NCBI GenBank assembly: GCA_934630855.1
Contig: CAKTWW010000002.1
Coordinates: 1-64,000 of the forward strand
Source: an uncultured Collinsella sp.
Lineage (GTDB): Bacteria > Actinomycetota > Coriobacteriia > Coriobacteriales > Coriobacteriaceae
Length of the DNA stretch: 64,000 bases
Direction: 5' to 3'
This document shows, piece after piece, positions 41,262-51,665 of the stretch. Below the pieces are notes generated by a model. It made no database searches and was not told where the DNA came from. It was given only the letters and a program-made list of their open reading frames with translations. The position numbers and the translations under genes were made by a program. Each line of letters begins with the position of its first letter. Positions within the stretch are counted from its first letter, which is position 1.

Positions 41262-42191
41262 ATGAAGATTCCCGTAGACAAGCTGACCCGCGTCTTTAAG
41301 ATGGGCGCGACCACCAAGAAGGACTCCGATACGCCGGTGCGCGTTTCGGTCTACCTGGATTCGACTGCCTCGCGTTTTTTGGTCGAGACGGTTCGCGATG
41401 CCTTTGTTCCGCAGACGACCTCGGGCATTGTCCGCGTTGAGCGCCTGGGGGAGGATCGCATCGTTCCCAAGGCCGATACGGACGTGGTGCTGGTGCTTTC
41501 GTGCGGCTCCGACCGCTTGGAGAGCGCCGTTCAGGAGCTTGTGATTGCTGGCGCGCCCGTATGCGTGCTTGCCGAGTCTGCCGTCGAGGTGCCGTTCATC
41601 GAGGCTCCCACGCCCATGCTCGGCGTGGTGGCGGCTACCGACAAGACGTATCTGCTCGAGACGCTTGCCCGCTGGATCCTCGATCGCACGGACAAGGAGA
41701 CGGCCTTTGCGGCCAACTTTGCCTTTATGCGCATCGCCGCCGCCAACCGCATTATCACCTCGTGCGCGCTGACCAATATGGCGACCGGTGCGCTCGTGTT
41801 TTTGCCGGGCGCCGACTATCCCGTTATGGCGCTCGCGCAGGTGGGCATGGTCTTTGAGCTCGCGGCAATCTTCGGGCGCGGCATTAAGCCCGAGCGCGGC
41901 TATGAGGTCGCGGGCGTGCTCGCCGGCGGCCTGGCGATCCGCGCCGTGACCCGTGCGCTGGTGAAGCAGACGCCGCATATCGGCTTTGCCGTCAAGGCGC
42001 TCTCCGCCGCCGTCGGCACCTACGGCATGGGTCGTGCGCTCGTTTCGCTCTACGAGCGCGACATCGACTACAGCCGCGCCAACGAGGTGGCCGCCGCTAC
42101 CTTTTCGCGCGTCCGTGACCTGGTGACCACGGTTGCCGGCGCCACCCGTCCCATGGATCCTTTTGAGGATGCATCCGATCTCGCTGCTTAG
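41262..42191 (+). CDS. DUF697-like conserved membrane-associated protein
   Basis: 309 residues. The first ~120 residues form an alpha/beta-looking domain (VVLVLSCGSDRLESAVQELV, resembling a degenerate nucleotide-binding fold without a P-loop). Residues from about 150 contain hydrophobic segments LTNMATGALVFLPGADYPVM, QVGMVFELAAIFG and YEVAGVLAGGLAIRAVTRAL, as in DUF697. Proteins of this kind are often tied to GTPases such as YcjX, but none is adjacent. Function unknown. It follows rodA by 18 bases and precedes the radical SAM gene by 9, hence likely one transcript. Confidence 0.6.
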   Translation: MKIPVDKLTRVFKMGATTKKDSDTPVRVSVYLDSTASRFLVETVRDAFVPQTTSGIVRVERLGEDRIVPKADTDVVLVLSCGSDRLESAVQELVIAGAPVCVLAESAVEVPFIEAPTPMLGVVAATDKTYLLETLARWILDRTDKETAFAANFAFMRIAAANRIITSCALTNMATGALVFLPGADYPVMALAQVGMVFELAAIFGRGIKPERGYEVAGVLAGGLAIRAVTRALVKQTPHIGFAVKALSAAVGTYGMGRALVSLYERDIDYSRANEVAAATFSRVRDLVTTVAGATRPMDPFEDASDLAA

Positions 42192-42200
42192 GGGTTTCTT

Positions 42201-44078
42201 TTGCGCGTTCCATACCAAGACTGTTTTCATCTGATCGAGCCGCTGCTCGCCAAGGTCGAAAAGCCGAGCCGCTATATCGACCACGAGTGGGGCACCCTTT
42301 CCAAGGCCGATGCCGACTATCGCTGCTGCATGATCTATCCGGACGTGTACGAGGTCGGTCTGCCCAACCAGGGCATCGCCATCCTCTACAACATCCTCAA
42401 CCAGGCCGAGGGCATCTCCTGCGAGCGCGGCTATGTGCCGTGGCCCGATATGGGCGACGCCATGCGCGAAGCGGGCATCCCGCTGCTGTCGCTCGAGGGC
42501 GCGGCGCCGGTCGCTTCGTTTGACATCGTCGGCATGCACGTGCCGCACGAGATGGCCGTCACGAACTTCCTCGAGGCACTCGATCTCGCCGGCATTCCGC
42601 TGCTGGCGGCCGACCGCACCGAGGACGATCCCATCATCGTCGCCGGCGGTCCTTCGGTGTACAACCCCGAGCCGTATGCGGCTTTCTTCGATGCCATCCT
42701 GATCGGCGAGGGCGAGGAGTCGCTGCTCGAGATCTGCCAGCTGCATCGTCGTATGCGCGATGAGGGCGTCTCGCGTGCCCAGATCGTCGAGAAGCTTGCG
42801 ACCGTCGCCGGAACCTATGTGCCGTCCCTGTACGAGGTGTGCCACGACGAACCCTGCTCGCCGCATGGCTATACCGTGCCGCGCGAGGGCAAGGACGTAC
42901 CGCCGGTGGTGTACAAGCGCGTCGTCGAGGACTTTGGTGCCACCAATCCACTCTCGCAGTCGTGCGTTCCGTATGCTCAGCTGGTCCACGACCGCCTATC
43001 CATCGAGATCCTGCGTGGTTGTGCGCGCGGCTGTCGTTTTTGCCAGGCGGGCATGACGTATCGTCCGGTGCGTGAGCGTTCGGCAGACCAGATCGTGTCC
43101 TCGGTGATTCAGGGCCTGGAAAAGACCGGCTATGACGAGGTGTCGCTCACCTCGCTTTCGACCACCGATCACTCGTGCATCCGCGATGTGCTCGGAAGGC
43201 TCAACCGACGCCTGGAGGACACGGGCATCCGCGTGTCCATTCCGTCGCAGCGCCTGGATTCGTTTGGCGTGGATATGGCCGAGTCGGTCGCCGGCGAAAA
43301 GAAGGGTGGCCTGACGTTTGCGCCCGAGGCCGGCAGCCAGCGCATGCGCGATATCATCAACAAGAACGTGACCGAGGAGGACCTCGATCGCGCGGCCAAG
43401 GCGGCCTTCGAGGCCGGCTGGAACCGCATGAAGCTCTACTTTATGATGGGCCTTCCCGGCGAGCGCGACGAGGACATCGTTGCCATCGCCAATCTGGCCG
43501 ATCATGTGCTGGAGCTCGGCCGCTCCGTGGTGCCCAAGGCGCGCCGCGGTTCCATCTCGGTGTCTATCTCGGTTTCCGTCTTTATCCCCAAGGCGGCCAC
43601 CGCGTTCCAGTGGTGCCCGCAGCTCGACTACGACGACGTCAAGCGCCGCCAAAAGCTGCTTATCACGAGCGTGCGTAACCGCGCCGTCCGCGTTCACTAT
43701 CACGATGCCGAGACCTCGCTCATCGAGGCCGCGCTGTCTCGTGCCGGTCGCGATATGACGCCCGTCATCATCGATGCCTGGCGCGCGGGCTCGCGCTTTG
43801 ACGCCTGGGTGGAGCACTTCTCGCTCGACAACTGGAAGGCAGCCGCCGCCAAAAACGGCATCGATCTCAACGAGCTCGTGCACCTGCCCTACGAGCTGGA
43901 TTGGCGCCTGCCCTGGGAGCACGTGAGCCCCGGCTGCTCGCGCGGCTTCCTCGAGCGCGAGTACCGTCGCTCGCTCGAGGGCGTCACGACCCCCGATTGC
44001 ACCCGCACGTCGTGCACCGGCTGCGGTATCTGTCCCACGCTCCATGCCAAGAATGTATTGATGGGTGATCGCGCATGA
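42201..44078 (+). CDS. B12-binding-domain radical SAM protein (TIGR03960-like)
   Basis: 625 residues. The N-terminal part (about 50-190) resembles a cobalamin-binding Rossmann fold (YPDVYEVGLPNQGIAILYNIL). The radical SAM cluster motif is CARGCRFC (Cys 274, 278 and 281), followed by SLSTTDHSCI and FAPEAGSQRMRD. A C-terminal cysteine cluster, CTRTSCTGCGICPTLH, could bind a further Fe-S centre. In many bacteria this gene pairs with a DUF2344 gene beside rplU-rpmA; here the pair overlaps by 4 bases. The reaction is unknown. RNase E/G, which often sits between the pair and rplU, is absent here. Confidence 0.85.
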   Translation: MRVPYQDCFHLIEPLLAKVEKPSRYIDHEWGTLSKADADYRCCMIYPDVYEVGLPNQGIAILYNILNQAEGISCERGYVPWPDMGDAMREAGIPLLSLEGAAPVASFDIVGMHVPHEMAVTNFLEALDLAGIPLLAADRTEDDPIIVAGGPSVYNPEPYAAFFDAILIGEGEESLLEICQLHRRMRDEGVSRAQIVEKLATVAGTYVPSLYEVCHDEPCSPHGYTVPREGKDVPPVVYKRVVEDFGATNPLSQSCVPYAQLVHDRLSIEILRGCARGCRFCQAGMTYRPVRERSADQIVSSVIQGLEKTGYDEVSLTSLSTTDHSCIRDVLGRLNRRLEDTGIRVSIPSQRLDSFGVDMAESVAGEKKGGLTFAPEAGSQRMRDIINKNVTEEDLDRAAKAAFEAGWNRMKLYFMMGLPGERDEDIVAIANLADHVLELGRSVVPKARRGSISVSISVSVFIPKAATAFQWCPQLDYDDVKRRQKLLITSVRNRAVRVHYHDAETSLIEAALSRAGRDMTPVIIDAWRAGSRFDAWVEHFSLDNWKAAAAKNGIDLNELVHLPYELDWRLPWEHVSPGCSRGFLEREYRRSLEGVTTPDCTRTSCTGCGICPTLHAKNVLMGDRA

Positions 44079-44887
44079 GTGAGCGCCTGACCGACAATCC
44101 CACGCTCTTTAGGCTGCGCGTTCGCTACGGCAAGCGCGATCGCCTTAAGTACCTGGGCCATCTCGAAGTAATTCATACCATTGAGCGCATCGTGCGCCGT
44201 GCGGGGCTGCCCTATGCCGTCACGCAGGGTTTCTCTCCGCACATGCGCGTGGGCTTCTCGTCGGCGCTGCCGGTGGGTACGTCGTCGACCTGCGAGTGGT
44301 ATGACCTGTTTATGACCGAGTTCGTCGCGCTCGACGAGGCGTTTGAACGCCTGGCCGCGGCGTCCCCGGCCGATCTGGCGCCCATCGAGGCCTCCTACAT
44401 TGACGTGCGCACGCCGGCACTGACGGCGCAGCTCACGCGCCTGTCGTATCGTATCGACCTGCACCTGGACCCCGAGGCTCCCGTGAGCGCCGATGAGGTG
44501 CGCGCCGCGATCGATACGCTGCGCGCGGGCCATGGCATCGACTACGCGCGCGGCAAAAAGAGCAAGCGCCTGGATCTGGACCATACGCTCGTGGGCTATG
44601 AGCTCACGGCGGGGGAGAGCTCGGACCATCTGGTACTCATGCTCGACACCCATGCCGACAACGAGGGCTCCATGCGTCCGGAAATTTTGCTTTCTGCTGC
44701 TGATGTTTTGTTGCAGGGCTTGACCCCGGGCGTCGATGCACCTATTGTTTCCACCGGTATGCAAGACCTCGTGACCATCTGCTCCTACGATGTCGAGCGT
44801 CAGAATCAAGCATGCGAGGACGACGAGGGCCGACTCGTCAGCCCCATACCTGTGCGAACTTGTGGATTTGCTCCACATACTCGTTGA
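44075..44887 (+). CDS. DUF2344 (TIGR03936-like) partner of the radical SAM protein
   Basis: 270 residues. FRLRVRYGKRDRLKYLGHLE and the RRAGLPYAVTQGFSPHMRVGFSSALPVGTSS core are the DUF2344 signature. It overlaps the radical SAM gene at ATGA and must be co-translated. It is thought to work with that enzyme, perhaps on RNA, but no reaction has been shown for either. The last ~40 residues (from VSTGMQDLVTICSYD) look less conserved. The rplU promoter overlaps its stop. Confidence 0.85.
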   Translation: MSERLTDNPTLFRLRVRYGKRDRLKYLGHLEVIHTIERIVRRAGLPYAVTQGFSPHMRVGFSSALPVGTSSTCEWYDLFMTEFVALDEAFERLAAASPADLAPIEASYIDVRTPALTAQLTRLSYRIDLHLDPEAPVSADEVRAAIDTLRAGHGIDYARGKKSKRLDLDHTLVGYELTAGESSDHLVLMLDTHADNEGSMRPEILLSAADVLLQGLTPGVDAPIVSTGMQDLVTICSYDVERQNQACEDDEGRLVSPIPVRTCGFAPHTR

Positions 44888-44912
44888 CGGGGGTATTTTC
44901 GCCTGCTACTAT
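44884..44912 (+). promoter_or_regulatory. Promoter of rplU-rpmA
   Basis: TTGACG (44884-44889) and TACTAT (44907-44912) with a 17-base spacer. The -35 box contains the TGA stop of the preceding gene. rplU starts 43 bases after the -10 box, leaving a short leader. Confidence 0.75.
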
Positions 44913-44954
44913 ATTCGGCTGTTGCACTAACTGATGCATGAAGGGCAAGTAAAC

Positions 44955-45329
44955 ATGTACGCAATCGTTAACACGGGCGGCAAGCAGTACAAGGTCGCCA
45001 CCGACGATGTCATCACCGTCGAGAAGATCGAGGGCAATGAGGGCGACAAGGTCACCCTGCCGGTCATCTTCCTCAACGATGGTAAGAAGATCGTCACCGA
45101 TCCCGACAAGCTGGCCAAGGCCAAGGTTACCGCTCAGATCGTTGAGCAGTTCAAGGGCGAGAAGCAGCTGGTCTTCAAGTTCCACAAGCGTAAGCGCTAT
45201 CGTCGTCTGAAGGGTCACCGTCAGCAGCTCACCAAGCTGAAGATCGTGAAGGTCCAGGCTACGTCCCGCGCCAAGAAGGCTGTCAAGGCAGAGGCCGAGG
45301 CTGTTGCCGAGGCTCCCGTCGCCGAGTAG
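44955..45329 (+). CDS. rplU: Ribosomal protein bL21
   Basis: 124 residues. YAIVNTGGKQYKVATDDVI is the N-terminal signature and KFHKRKRYRRLKGHRQQLTKLKI the rRNA-binding loop. The tail beyond residue 100 is an Ala/Glu-rich extension common in Coriobacteriia. ATG 44955 is the family start. It is followed by rpmA after 33 bases, the near-universal L21-L27-Obg order. Confidence 0.97.
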   Translation: MYAIVNTGGKQYKVATDDVITVEKIEGNEGDKVTLPVIFLNDGKKIVTDPDKLAKAKVTAQIVEQFKGEKQLVFKFHKRKRYRRLKGHRQQLTKLKIVKVQATSRAKKAVKAEAEAVAEAPVAE

Positions 45330-45362
45330 ATTACACTCGTAACGAAAGAGTAGGTATACACA

Positions 45363-45620
45363 ATGGCACACAAAAAAGGACTCGGTTCCTCCCGTAATGG
45401 CCGTGACTCCCGCGGTCAGCGCCTTGGCACGAAGCGCTTCGCCGGCCAGACGGTAACCACGGGCACGATTCTCGTCCGTCAGCACGGCACGCACATCCAC
45501 CCGGGTGAGAACGTTGGCCGTGGCAAGGACGACACGCTGTTCGCGCTGGTCGACGGTACCGTTGAGTTCCACAAGGGTATCAAGCACAGGGTCAGCGTAC
45601 GCCCGCTCGCGAACGCGTAA
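45363..45620 (+). CDS. rpmA: Ribosomal protein bL27
   Basis: 85 residues: [16 protein letters not shown] and [21 protein letters not shown] are the expected N-terminal signature. The N-terminus starts directly with AHKKG, so it lacks the cleavable extension removed by the Prp protease in Firmicutes. It acts near the peptidyl transferase centre. Confidence 0.97.
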   Translation: MAHKKGLGSSRNGRDSRGQRLGTKRFAGQTVTTGTILVRQHGTHIHPGENVGRGKDDTLFALVDGTVEFHKGIKHRVSVRPLANA

Positions 45621-45645
45621 TTCACCCTTCATAGAGCACATATGT

Positions 45646-45689
45646 GGGAGGCACTTGAGTTTTAGGATTCAAGGGTCTCCCTCTTTTTT
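45646..45689 (+). terminator. Terminator between rpmA and obgE
   Basis: GGGAG and CTCCC, plus an inner CTTGA/TCAAG stem, make a hairpin with an internal loop, followed by TCTTTTTT. It would separate ribosomal protein expression from obgE, with possible partial read-through. Confidence 0.7.
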
Positions 45690-45693
45690 GTAG

Positions 45694-47160
<1,467 letters not shown>

Positions 47161-47163
47161 ACC

Positions 47164-47841
47164 ATGTCGCTGCGCGGTGGAATCGGTTTGCCCGAGCTGC
47201 CCATCAAGGATGGGCGGGAGTTTAGGCTTGGCATTATGGGCGGCACCTTCGACCCGATCCATTACGGTCACCTGGTGACCGCCGAGCAGGCGCGCGAGTC
47301 GCTCGACCTGGATGCCGTGCTCTTTATGCCGGCGGGCTCTCCCGCCTTTAAGCTCGACAAACCGGTGACGCCTGCTGAGGACCGTTATGCCATGACGGTC
47401 CTCGCGACTGCCGCGAACCCCGCCTTTTTGGCGAGCCGGTTCGAAATCGATCGTGCCGGTGTCACCTACACAGCCGATACGCTGCGCGCCCTGCGCGAGT
47501 TTTACCCGCCACAGGTAAAGCTCTACTTTATTACGGGCGCCGATGCAATTATCGATATTGTGACCTGGCATAATGCCGACGAAATTGCCGAGCTGGCAAC
47601 TTTTATTGCCGCGACACGTCCCGGTTTTGATATCGATACAGCTCGCGCGCGGATTAAAGAGTCGGGCCTGCCGTTCGACGTGCGCTATATCCAGATTCCG
47701 GCGCTGGCGATTAGCTCGACCAACATTCGCAAGCGGGTTGCCCGCGGCATGAGCGCGCGCTATCTTACGAGCGAGTCCGTGCTCGGCTACATTCGCAAGC
47801 GCGGTCTGTATGCCGATCTGGGTCAAGAAGATTTTGAGTGA
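47164..47841 (+). CDS. nadD: Nicotinate-nucleotide adenylyltransferase
   Basis: 225 residues. GIMGGTFDPIHYGHL contains the HxGH nucleotide-binding motif, and ISSTNIRKRVARG the second ATP-site motif. It makes deamido-NAD from nicotinate mononucleotide. A ~20-residue N-terminal extension precedes the core. It belongs to the obgE-nadD-yqeK-rsfS set, which is widely conserved. Confidence 0.95.
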   Translation: MSLRGGIGLPELPIKDGREFRLGIMGGTFDPIHYGHLVTAEQARESLDLDAVLFMPAGSPAFKLDKPVTPAEDRYAMTVLATAANPAFLASRFEIDRAGVTYTADTLRALREFYPPQVKLYFITGADAIIDIVTWHNADEIAELATFIAATRPGFDIDTARARIKESGLPFDVRYIQIPALAISSTNIRKRVARGMSARYLTSESVLGYIRKRGLYADLGQEDFE

Positions 47842-47853
47842 TGGGGGAGAACG

Positions 47854-48462
47854 TTGTCGGTAGAGGATCAGTTTGAGGGCGATGAGCGCGCGCTGCTCAA
47901 GCGCATTCAAGAGCTGCTCGACGTGCGCATGAAGGATAAGCGCAAGCGCTATGTGCATTCGTTGGGCGTTGCCGAGACCGCGTTGCATCTGGCCGAGGTG
48001 TACGGTGTCGATCGCCTTGATGCCGCTGCCGCCGGCCTGATCCACGACTGGGATAAGGTGCTCTCCGATGATGAGCTCGTGGCCCGCGCGCTGCACTATG
48101 GCATCAAGGTCGCCGGTTCGCCCTCTGCCGCGACGCCGCTGCTCCATGGCCCGGTTGCCGCCTATGAGCTTCCGCAGCTCTTTCCCGAGCTGTCGCCGGC
48201 GGTCTTTCAAGCTGTCGACCGTCACACGGTAGGCGCTTGCGATATGACGCCGCTCGATATGGTGGTCTTTGTGGCCGATGCCATCGAGCCCAACCGTCAT
48301 GGCGACTATGCCCATGCGCTGCGCAAGATGGTGGGGAAGTCCTCGCTCGATGAGTTGTTCTTCTCCTGTTTTGCGCAGGGTCTGGTCTATGTAATCCAGT
48401 CCGGACGCTATCTTTATCCCACGGCAATTACGATTTATAACCATTACGCCCAGCTGCGCTAG
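47854..48462 (+). CDS. yqeK: HD-domain bis(5'-nucleosyl)-tetraphosphatase YqeK
   Basis: 202 residues. RYVHSLGVAETALHLAE, GLIHDWDK (HD metal site), DRHTVGA and FVADAIEPNR match YqeK, shown in Firmicutes to cleave Ap4A symmetrically with a di-iron centre. A short N-terminal helix (residues 1-30) is extra. TTG 47854 has GGGGGAG at good spacing. Confidence 0.9.
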   Translation: MSVEDQFEGDERALLKRIQELLDVRMKDKRKRYVHSLGVAETALHLAEVYGVDRLDAAAAGLIHDWDKVLSDDELVARALHYGIKVAGSPSAATPLLHGPVAAYELPQLFPELSPAVFQAVDRHTVGACDMTPLDMVVFVADAIEPNRHGDYAHALRKMVGKSSLDELFFSCFAQGLVYVIQSGRYLYPTAITIYNHYAQLR

Positions 48463-48489
48463 CTCGGGCTGTCGAGAAAGAGGTATTCC

Positions 48490-48945
48490 ATGGCCGACGA
48501 GACCATGACTGACGAGCAGATTCTTGAGGGTGTGGGGCACAAGAGCTTCGTTGCCACGTCTGACCGCACTGCCGCTTCGCTGTCCACGAGCGGCGTGGCA
48601 GCCGAGGACGTTGCCCGCGCCGCCGCGCAGGCCGCCTACGATAAGAAGGGCGAGGACGTGCAGGTGCTCGACCTGACCGAGCTCTCCGACGTGTGCGACT
48701 ACTTTGTCCTTGCCACCGGCACCAATAACCGCCAGGTCGACTCGATCGTCGATGAGATCGAGGAGAAGGTCGCCGAGGCTTGCAGTGAGCACCCGTTCTC
48801 CATCGAGGGCCGCGAGCAGAAGACCTGGATGCTCATGGACTACGGCTCGGTCGTCGTCCACGTCTTCACCCCCGAGGCCCGCGAGTTCTACCGACTCGAG
48901 AAGCTCTGGGGCGACGCCCCCCAGCTTCCCCTCGACCTCCTCTAG
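48490..48945 (+). CDS. rsfS: Ribosomal silencing factor RsfS
   Basis: 151 residues. The core (about 45-151) has GEDVQVLDLTELSDVCDYFVLATGTNNRQV and WMLMDYGSVVVHVFTPEAREFYRLEKLWGDAP. It binds uL14 and blocks subunit joining when nutrients run low. The first ~40 residues are a low-complexity extension not found in E. coli RsfS. It is the last gene of the obgE group. Confidence 0.95.
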   Translation: MADETMTDEQILEGVGHKSFVATSDRTAASLSTSGVAAEDVARAAAQAAYDKKGEDVQVLDLTELSDVCDYFVLATGTNNRQVDSIVDEIEEKVAEACSEHPFSIEGREQKTWMLMDYGSVVVHVFTPEAREFYRLEKLWGDAPQLPLDLL

Positions 48946-48955
48946 TAGTTAATGT

Positions 48956-48979
48956 GGGACGGGGCTCTTTTAGCTACCC
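48956..48979. repeat. GGGTAGCTAA repeat, copy 2 (inverted)
   Basis: The complement reads GGGTAGCTAAAAG followed by AGCCCCGTCCC, matching copy 1 at 31929 with one extra base. A partial third arm, GTAGCTAA, lies at 49041-49048 across the terminator, overlapping the dinB stop. Confidence 0.7.
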
Positions 48980-48990
48980 TCGCGCATTTC

Positions 48991-49032
48991 GCCGGGCAGT
49001 TGCAGCATCTGCAGCTGCCCGGCTTTCTTTTT
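48991..49032. terminator. Bidirectional terminator between rsfS and dinB
   Basis: GCCGGGCAGTTGCAG and CTGCAGCTGCCCGGC form a 15-bp stem with one G-U pair and loop CAT, followed by TTTCTTTTT. The neighbouring genes converge here. Confidence 0.88.
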
Positions 49033-49044
49033 GCCAAAAAGTAG

Positions 49045-50298
49045 CTAATCGTTGAAGCGGGATTGGCGGCCGAAGGTTAGGGCTGCGTCGCCGAATTTGT
49101 CTCGGACGGCGTCTATGGCGACGGAGAGGTCGCGGCGGTCGCTCGACTGGGCGCCGCGGTCATCCACTTCGCAAAACAGGTCGGTTTGGATGCCGCCCTG
49201 GTGGTTGAAGTCGCTCATGCCGATGCCGGCCAGGCGTACGTGCATACCTTCCTGCCAGATGTTGTCGAGCAACTCGAGTGCTACGGCCACAAAGATGTTC
49301 TCGTCATCGGTGGGGTGGGAAAGCCTGCGCTGTGCCGTGCGACCACTGCCGTAAGAGTATTTGAGCTTGAGTGTCACGGTGCCGCCCGTAAGCCCCTGGC
49401 GGCGCAGACGGCGCCCAACCGATTCGCCCAGCAGCGCAATCGCCGCCTCAATGTCTCCACGCTCGGTCAGATCGCGCGTGAACGTGCGCTCATTGCTCAC
49501 CGATTTGACCTCGCGCTCCTCATCCAGGCTTGTGACCTCGGAAATCTCGAGACCCAGCGCGCGCTGGCGCATACGCTCGCCGTTCACGCCAAAGATTGCA
49601 GCCAACGTCGACTCCGGCGCGCGCGACAGCTCGCCCAGCGTATAGATTCGCATGCGGCGCAGCCGCTCCTCGGCCGAGCGCCCGATACCGCTCATCGCAG
49701 ACACCGGCAGCGCGGCCAAGAAGCGCTGCTCCGTGCCGGGGCGTACGATGGTCAGACCAAACGGTTTGTCGCGCTCGCTCGCGATCTTGGCAACCGTCTT
49801 GTTGCAGCCGACGCCAATGGAGCAGGTCACTCCCAGCGCAGCCACGCGATCGCTAATGCGCCGCGCCACCAGCAGCGGGTCCTCGGGCGCAAAGCGGCCC
49901 GGCGTGATATCAATAAAGGCCTCGTCGATGGACACGCGCTCCACGCGCGGCGTCTCGTCGGCAAGAATCGCCATGACCTGCGCGCTCACCTCGCGGTAGC
50001 GATCGAAGTGCCCGTGTGTCCAAATTGCCTGCGGGCACAGACGCCGTGCTTCGGCCGAGGCCATGGCGGAATGCACGCCAAAACGACGCGCCTCATACGA
50101 ACATGTGGACACGACGCCGCGTGATTCGGCATCGCCGCCCACAATGAGCGGCTTGCCTCGCCACTCGGGGTGGTCGAGCATCTCCACGCTCGCAAAAAAC
50201 GCATCGAGGTCCATCAGGCCCACCGCCGGACCCGTCCAGGGCGGCGGCGTGACGCCCGCAGCATTCTCATAACCGTATGTATGTTCGCGTCTTTCCAT
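49045..50298 (-). CDS. dinB: DNA polymerase IV
   Basis: 417-residue Y-family translesion polymerase. LMDLDAFFASVE and RVSIDEAFIDIT give the catalytic acidic residues; YEARRFGVHSAM is the finger region; GVGCNKTVAKIAS and SGIGRSAEERLRRM the thumb helix-hairpin-helix. The little-finger domain follows (about 245-360). A beta-clamp motif at the C-terminus is not obvious: the protein ends LTFGRQSRFND. It is transcribed against its neighbours. No clear LexA box was found upstream. Confidence 0.93.
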   Translation of the reverse strand: MERREHTYGYENAAGVTPPPWTGPAVGLMDLDAFFASVEMLDHPEWRGKPLIVGGDAESRGVVSTCSYEARRFGVHSAMASAEARRLCPQAIWTHGHFDRYREVSAQVMAILADETPRVERVSIDEAFIDITPGRFAPEDPLLVARRISDRVAALGVTCSIGVGCNKTVAKIASERDKPFGLTIVRPGTEQRFLAALPVSAMSGIGRSAEERLRRMRIYTLGELSRAPESTLAAIFGVNGERMRQRALGLEISEVTSLDEEREVKSVSNERTFTRDLTERGDIEAAIALLGESVGRRLRRQGLTGGTVTLKLKYSYGSGRTAQRRLSHPTDDENIFVAVALELLDNIWQEGMHVRLAGIGMSDFNHQGGIQTDLFCEVDDRGAQSSDRRDLSVAIDAVRDKFGDAALTFGRQSRFND

Positions 50299-50499
50299 GT
50301 CATGAGTATACCGCGCAGCTCATGTGGGGTGCGTGGATGTGCTTGCAAATCGCGAATTCTTGTCTAAGATATGGATTTGCCTTCGACTACACCGAAGAAG
50401 TTGGTCTCACGGACTTCACCTGCCCGCGTCGATGGCGTATTATGTTCAACTGTTTGTTTGTAGTTGCAGCCTAAAGCTGCTTGGTTGGAGGAGTTTCCT

Positions 50500-50841
50500 T
50501 TGGCAGTCAAGATTCGCCTTGCTCGTCACGGCGCTAAGAAGCGTCCGTACTACCGTGTCGTCGTCGCCGATTCCCGCGCCCCGCGTGACGGTCGTATCAT
50601 CGAGGAGGTTGGCCGCTACAACCCGATGACCGCCCCCAAGACCATTAACCTCGATCTCGAGAAGATCGCCGACTGGCAGTCCAAGGGCGCGCAGCTCACT
50701 GACGCCGTCGCCGCTCTGGTCAAGGCCGCCAACGAGGGCGAGAAGACCGAGACCGTCGTCAAGAAGTCCAAGAAGCAGCTCGCCAAAGAGGCCGAGGCCG
50801 CTAAGGCTGCCGCTGAGGCCGCTGAGGGCGCCGAGGAGTAA
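50500..50841 (+). CDS. rpsP: Ribosomal protein bS16
   Basis: 113 residues beginning at a TTG ([21 protein letters not shown]), with GGAGGAG 6 bases upstream; a longer in-frame reading upstream has no support. [17 protein letters not shown] is conserved. The C-terminal 35 residues are a Lys/Ala/Glu extension. It heads an rpsP-khpA-rimM-trmD-lepB operon. Confidence 0.96.
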   Translation: MAVKIRLARHGAKKRPYYRVVVADSRAPRDGRIIEEVGRYNPMTAPKTINLDLEKIADWQSKGAQLTDAVAALVKAANEGEKTETVVKKSKKQLAKEAEAAKAAAEAAEGAEE

Positions 50842-50844
50842 ATC

Positions 50845-51129
50845 GTGCCTGAGGTTGACGCTGCACAGCTCGAGGGTGAGGCAATGCTCTCAGATCGCAT
50901 CGCCGATCTCGTCGAATATCTCGTTGTTCAGATCGTCGACGACCCGGATTCCGTGAGCCTTGAGGTCATCGATGGTGACGACGCCTCTACGATTGAGGTT
51001 TCGGTTGCCGAGGATGATGTCGCTAAGGTCATCGGCCGTCGTGGCCGTACCATCAAGGCCATTCGCACGCTCGCCCGTGCACTGGCCGCTCGCCTCGACA
51101 CCGCTGTCGAGGTAGAGGTTCTGGGCTAG
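50845..51129 (+). CDS. khpA: KH-domain RNA-binding protein KhpA
   Basis: 94 residues with one KH domain. DDVAKVIGRRGRTIKAIRTLARA contains the GxxG loop (GRRG). In Gram-positive bacteria KhpA pairs with KhpB in RNA binding and affects cell elongation. The N-terminal ~15 residues are extra. GTG start, 3 bases after rpsP. Confidence 0.9.
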   Translation: MPEVDAAQLEGEAMLSDRIADLVEYLVVQIVDDPDSVSLEVIDGDDASTIEVSVAEDDVAKVIGRRGRTIKAIRTLARALAARLDTAVEVEVLG

Positions 51130-51133
51130 GACC

Positions 51134-51655
51134 TTGAGGTCCCAGTACAAAAACATCGCCCGTGTGGTCAAGCCGCACGGAAGGAAGGGGGAGGTCCTCG
51201 CGCAGCCGCTGCGGGGGCTTCCTTCTGTATTGAAGCCGGGTATGCGCGTCGCCCTGACGCCGCCGGCGCTCAAGCGTGACCGCTTTTGTACGGTCATGTC
51301 CGTTACCGATACGGGCGATGGCGATCTGGTCTCGTTTGAGGGTATTGACGACTTGACGGCCGCCGAGGGCATTACCGGTTGCTATGTTCTGGCTAACCGC
51401 GATGACTTTGAGCTCGATTCGCTCGACGCCGCCTATACCGACCTGATGGGTCGCGAGGTGGTCGACGAGCGCTTTGGCTCGATCGGCTCGATCGTCGAGA
51501 TCATGTCGACGCCCGCCAACGATGTTTGGGTTGTCGAGGGCGATCGGTACGGCGAGGTGCTGATTCCCGTGATCGAGCAGGTCGTGCTCGATCTTCCCGA
51601 CACAGGAACAATTTCCGTCCATGTTATGGACGGCTTGATCGATATGGACAAGTAG
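51134..51655 (+). CDS. rimM: Ribosome maturation factor RimM
   Basis: 173 residues. NIARVVKPHGRKGEV is the RimM N-domain start, and the PRC-barrel C-domain has LMGREVVDERFGSIGSIVEI and VLIPVIEQVV. It helps 30S head assembly with bS19. TTG start four bases after khpA. trmD begins 10 bases after its stop. Confidence 0.93.
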   Translation: MRSQYKNIARVVKPHGRKGEVLAQPLRGLPSVLKPGMRVALTPPALKRDRFCTVMSVTDTGDGDLVSFEGIDDLTAAEGITGCYVLANRDDFELDSLDAAYTDLMGREVVDERFGSIGSIVEIMSTPANDVWVVEGDRYGEVLIPVIEQVVLDLPDTGTISVHVMDGLIDMDK

Positions 51656-51665
51656 GGAGGTCAAC

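Noticed and set aside
50273-50400. Possible LexA/SOS box upstream of dinB
   Set aside because: A CGAACAT half-site exists but lies within the first codons of dinB and has no matching GTTCG half, so it is not a credible operator.
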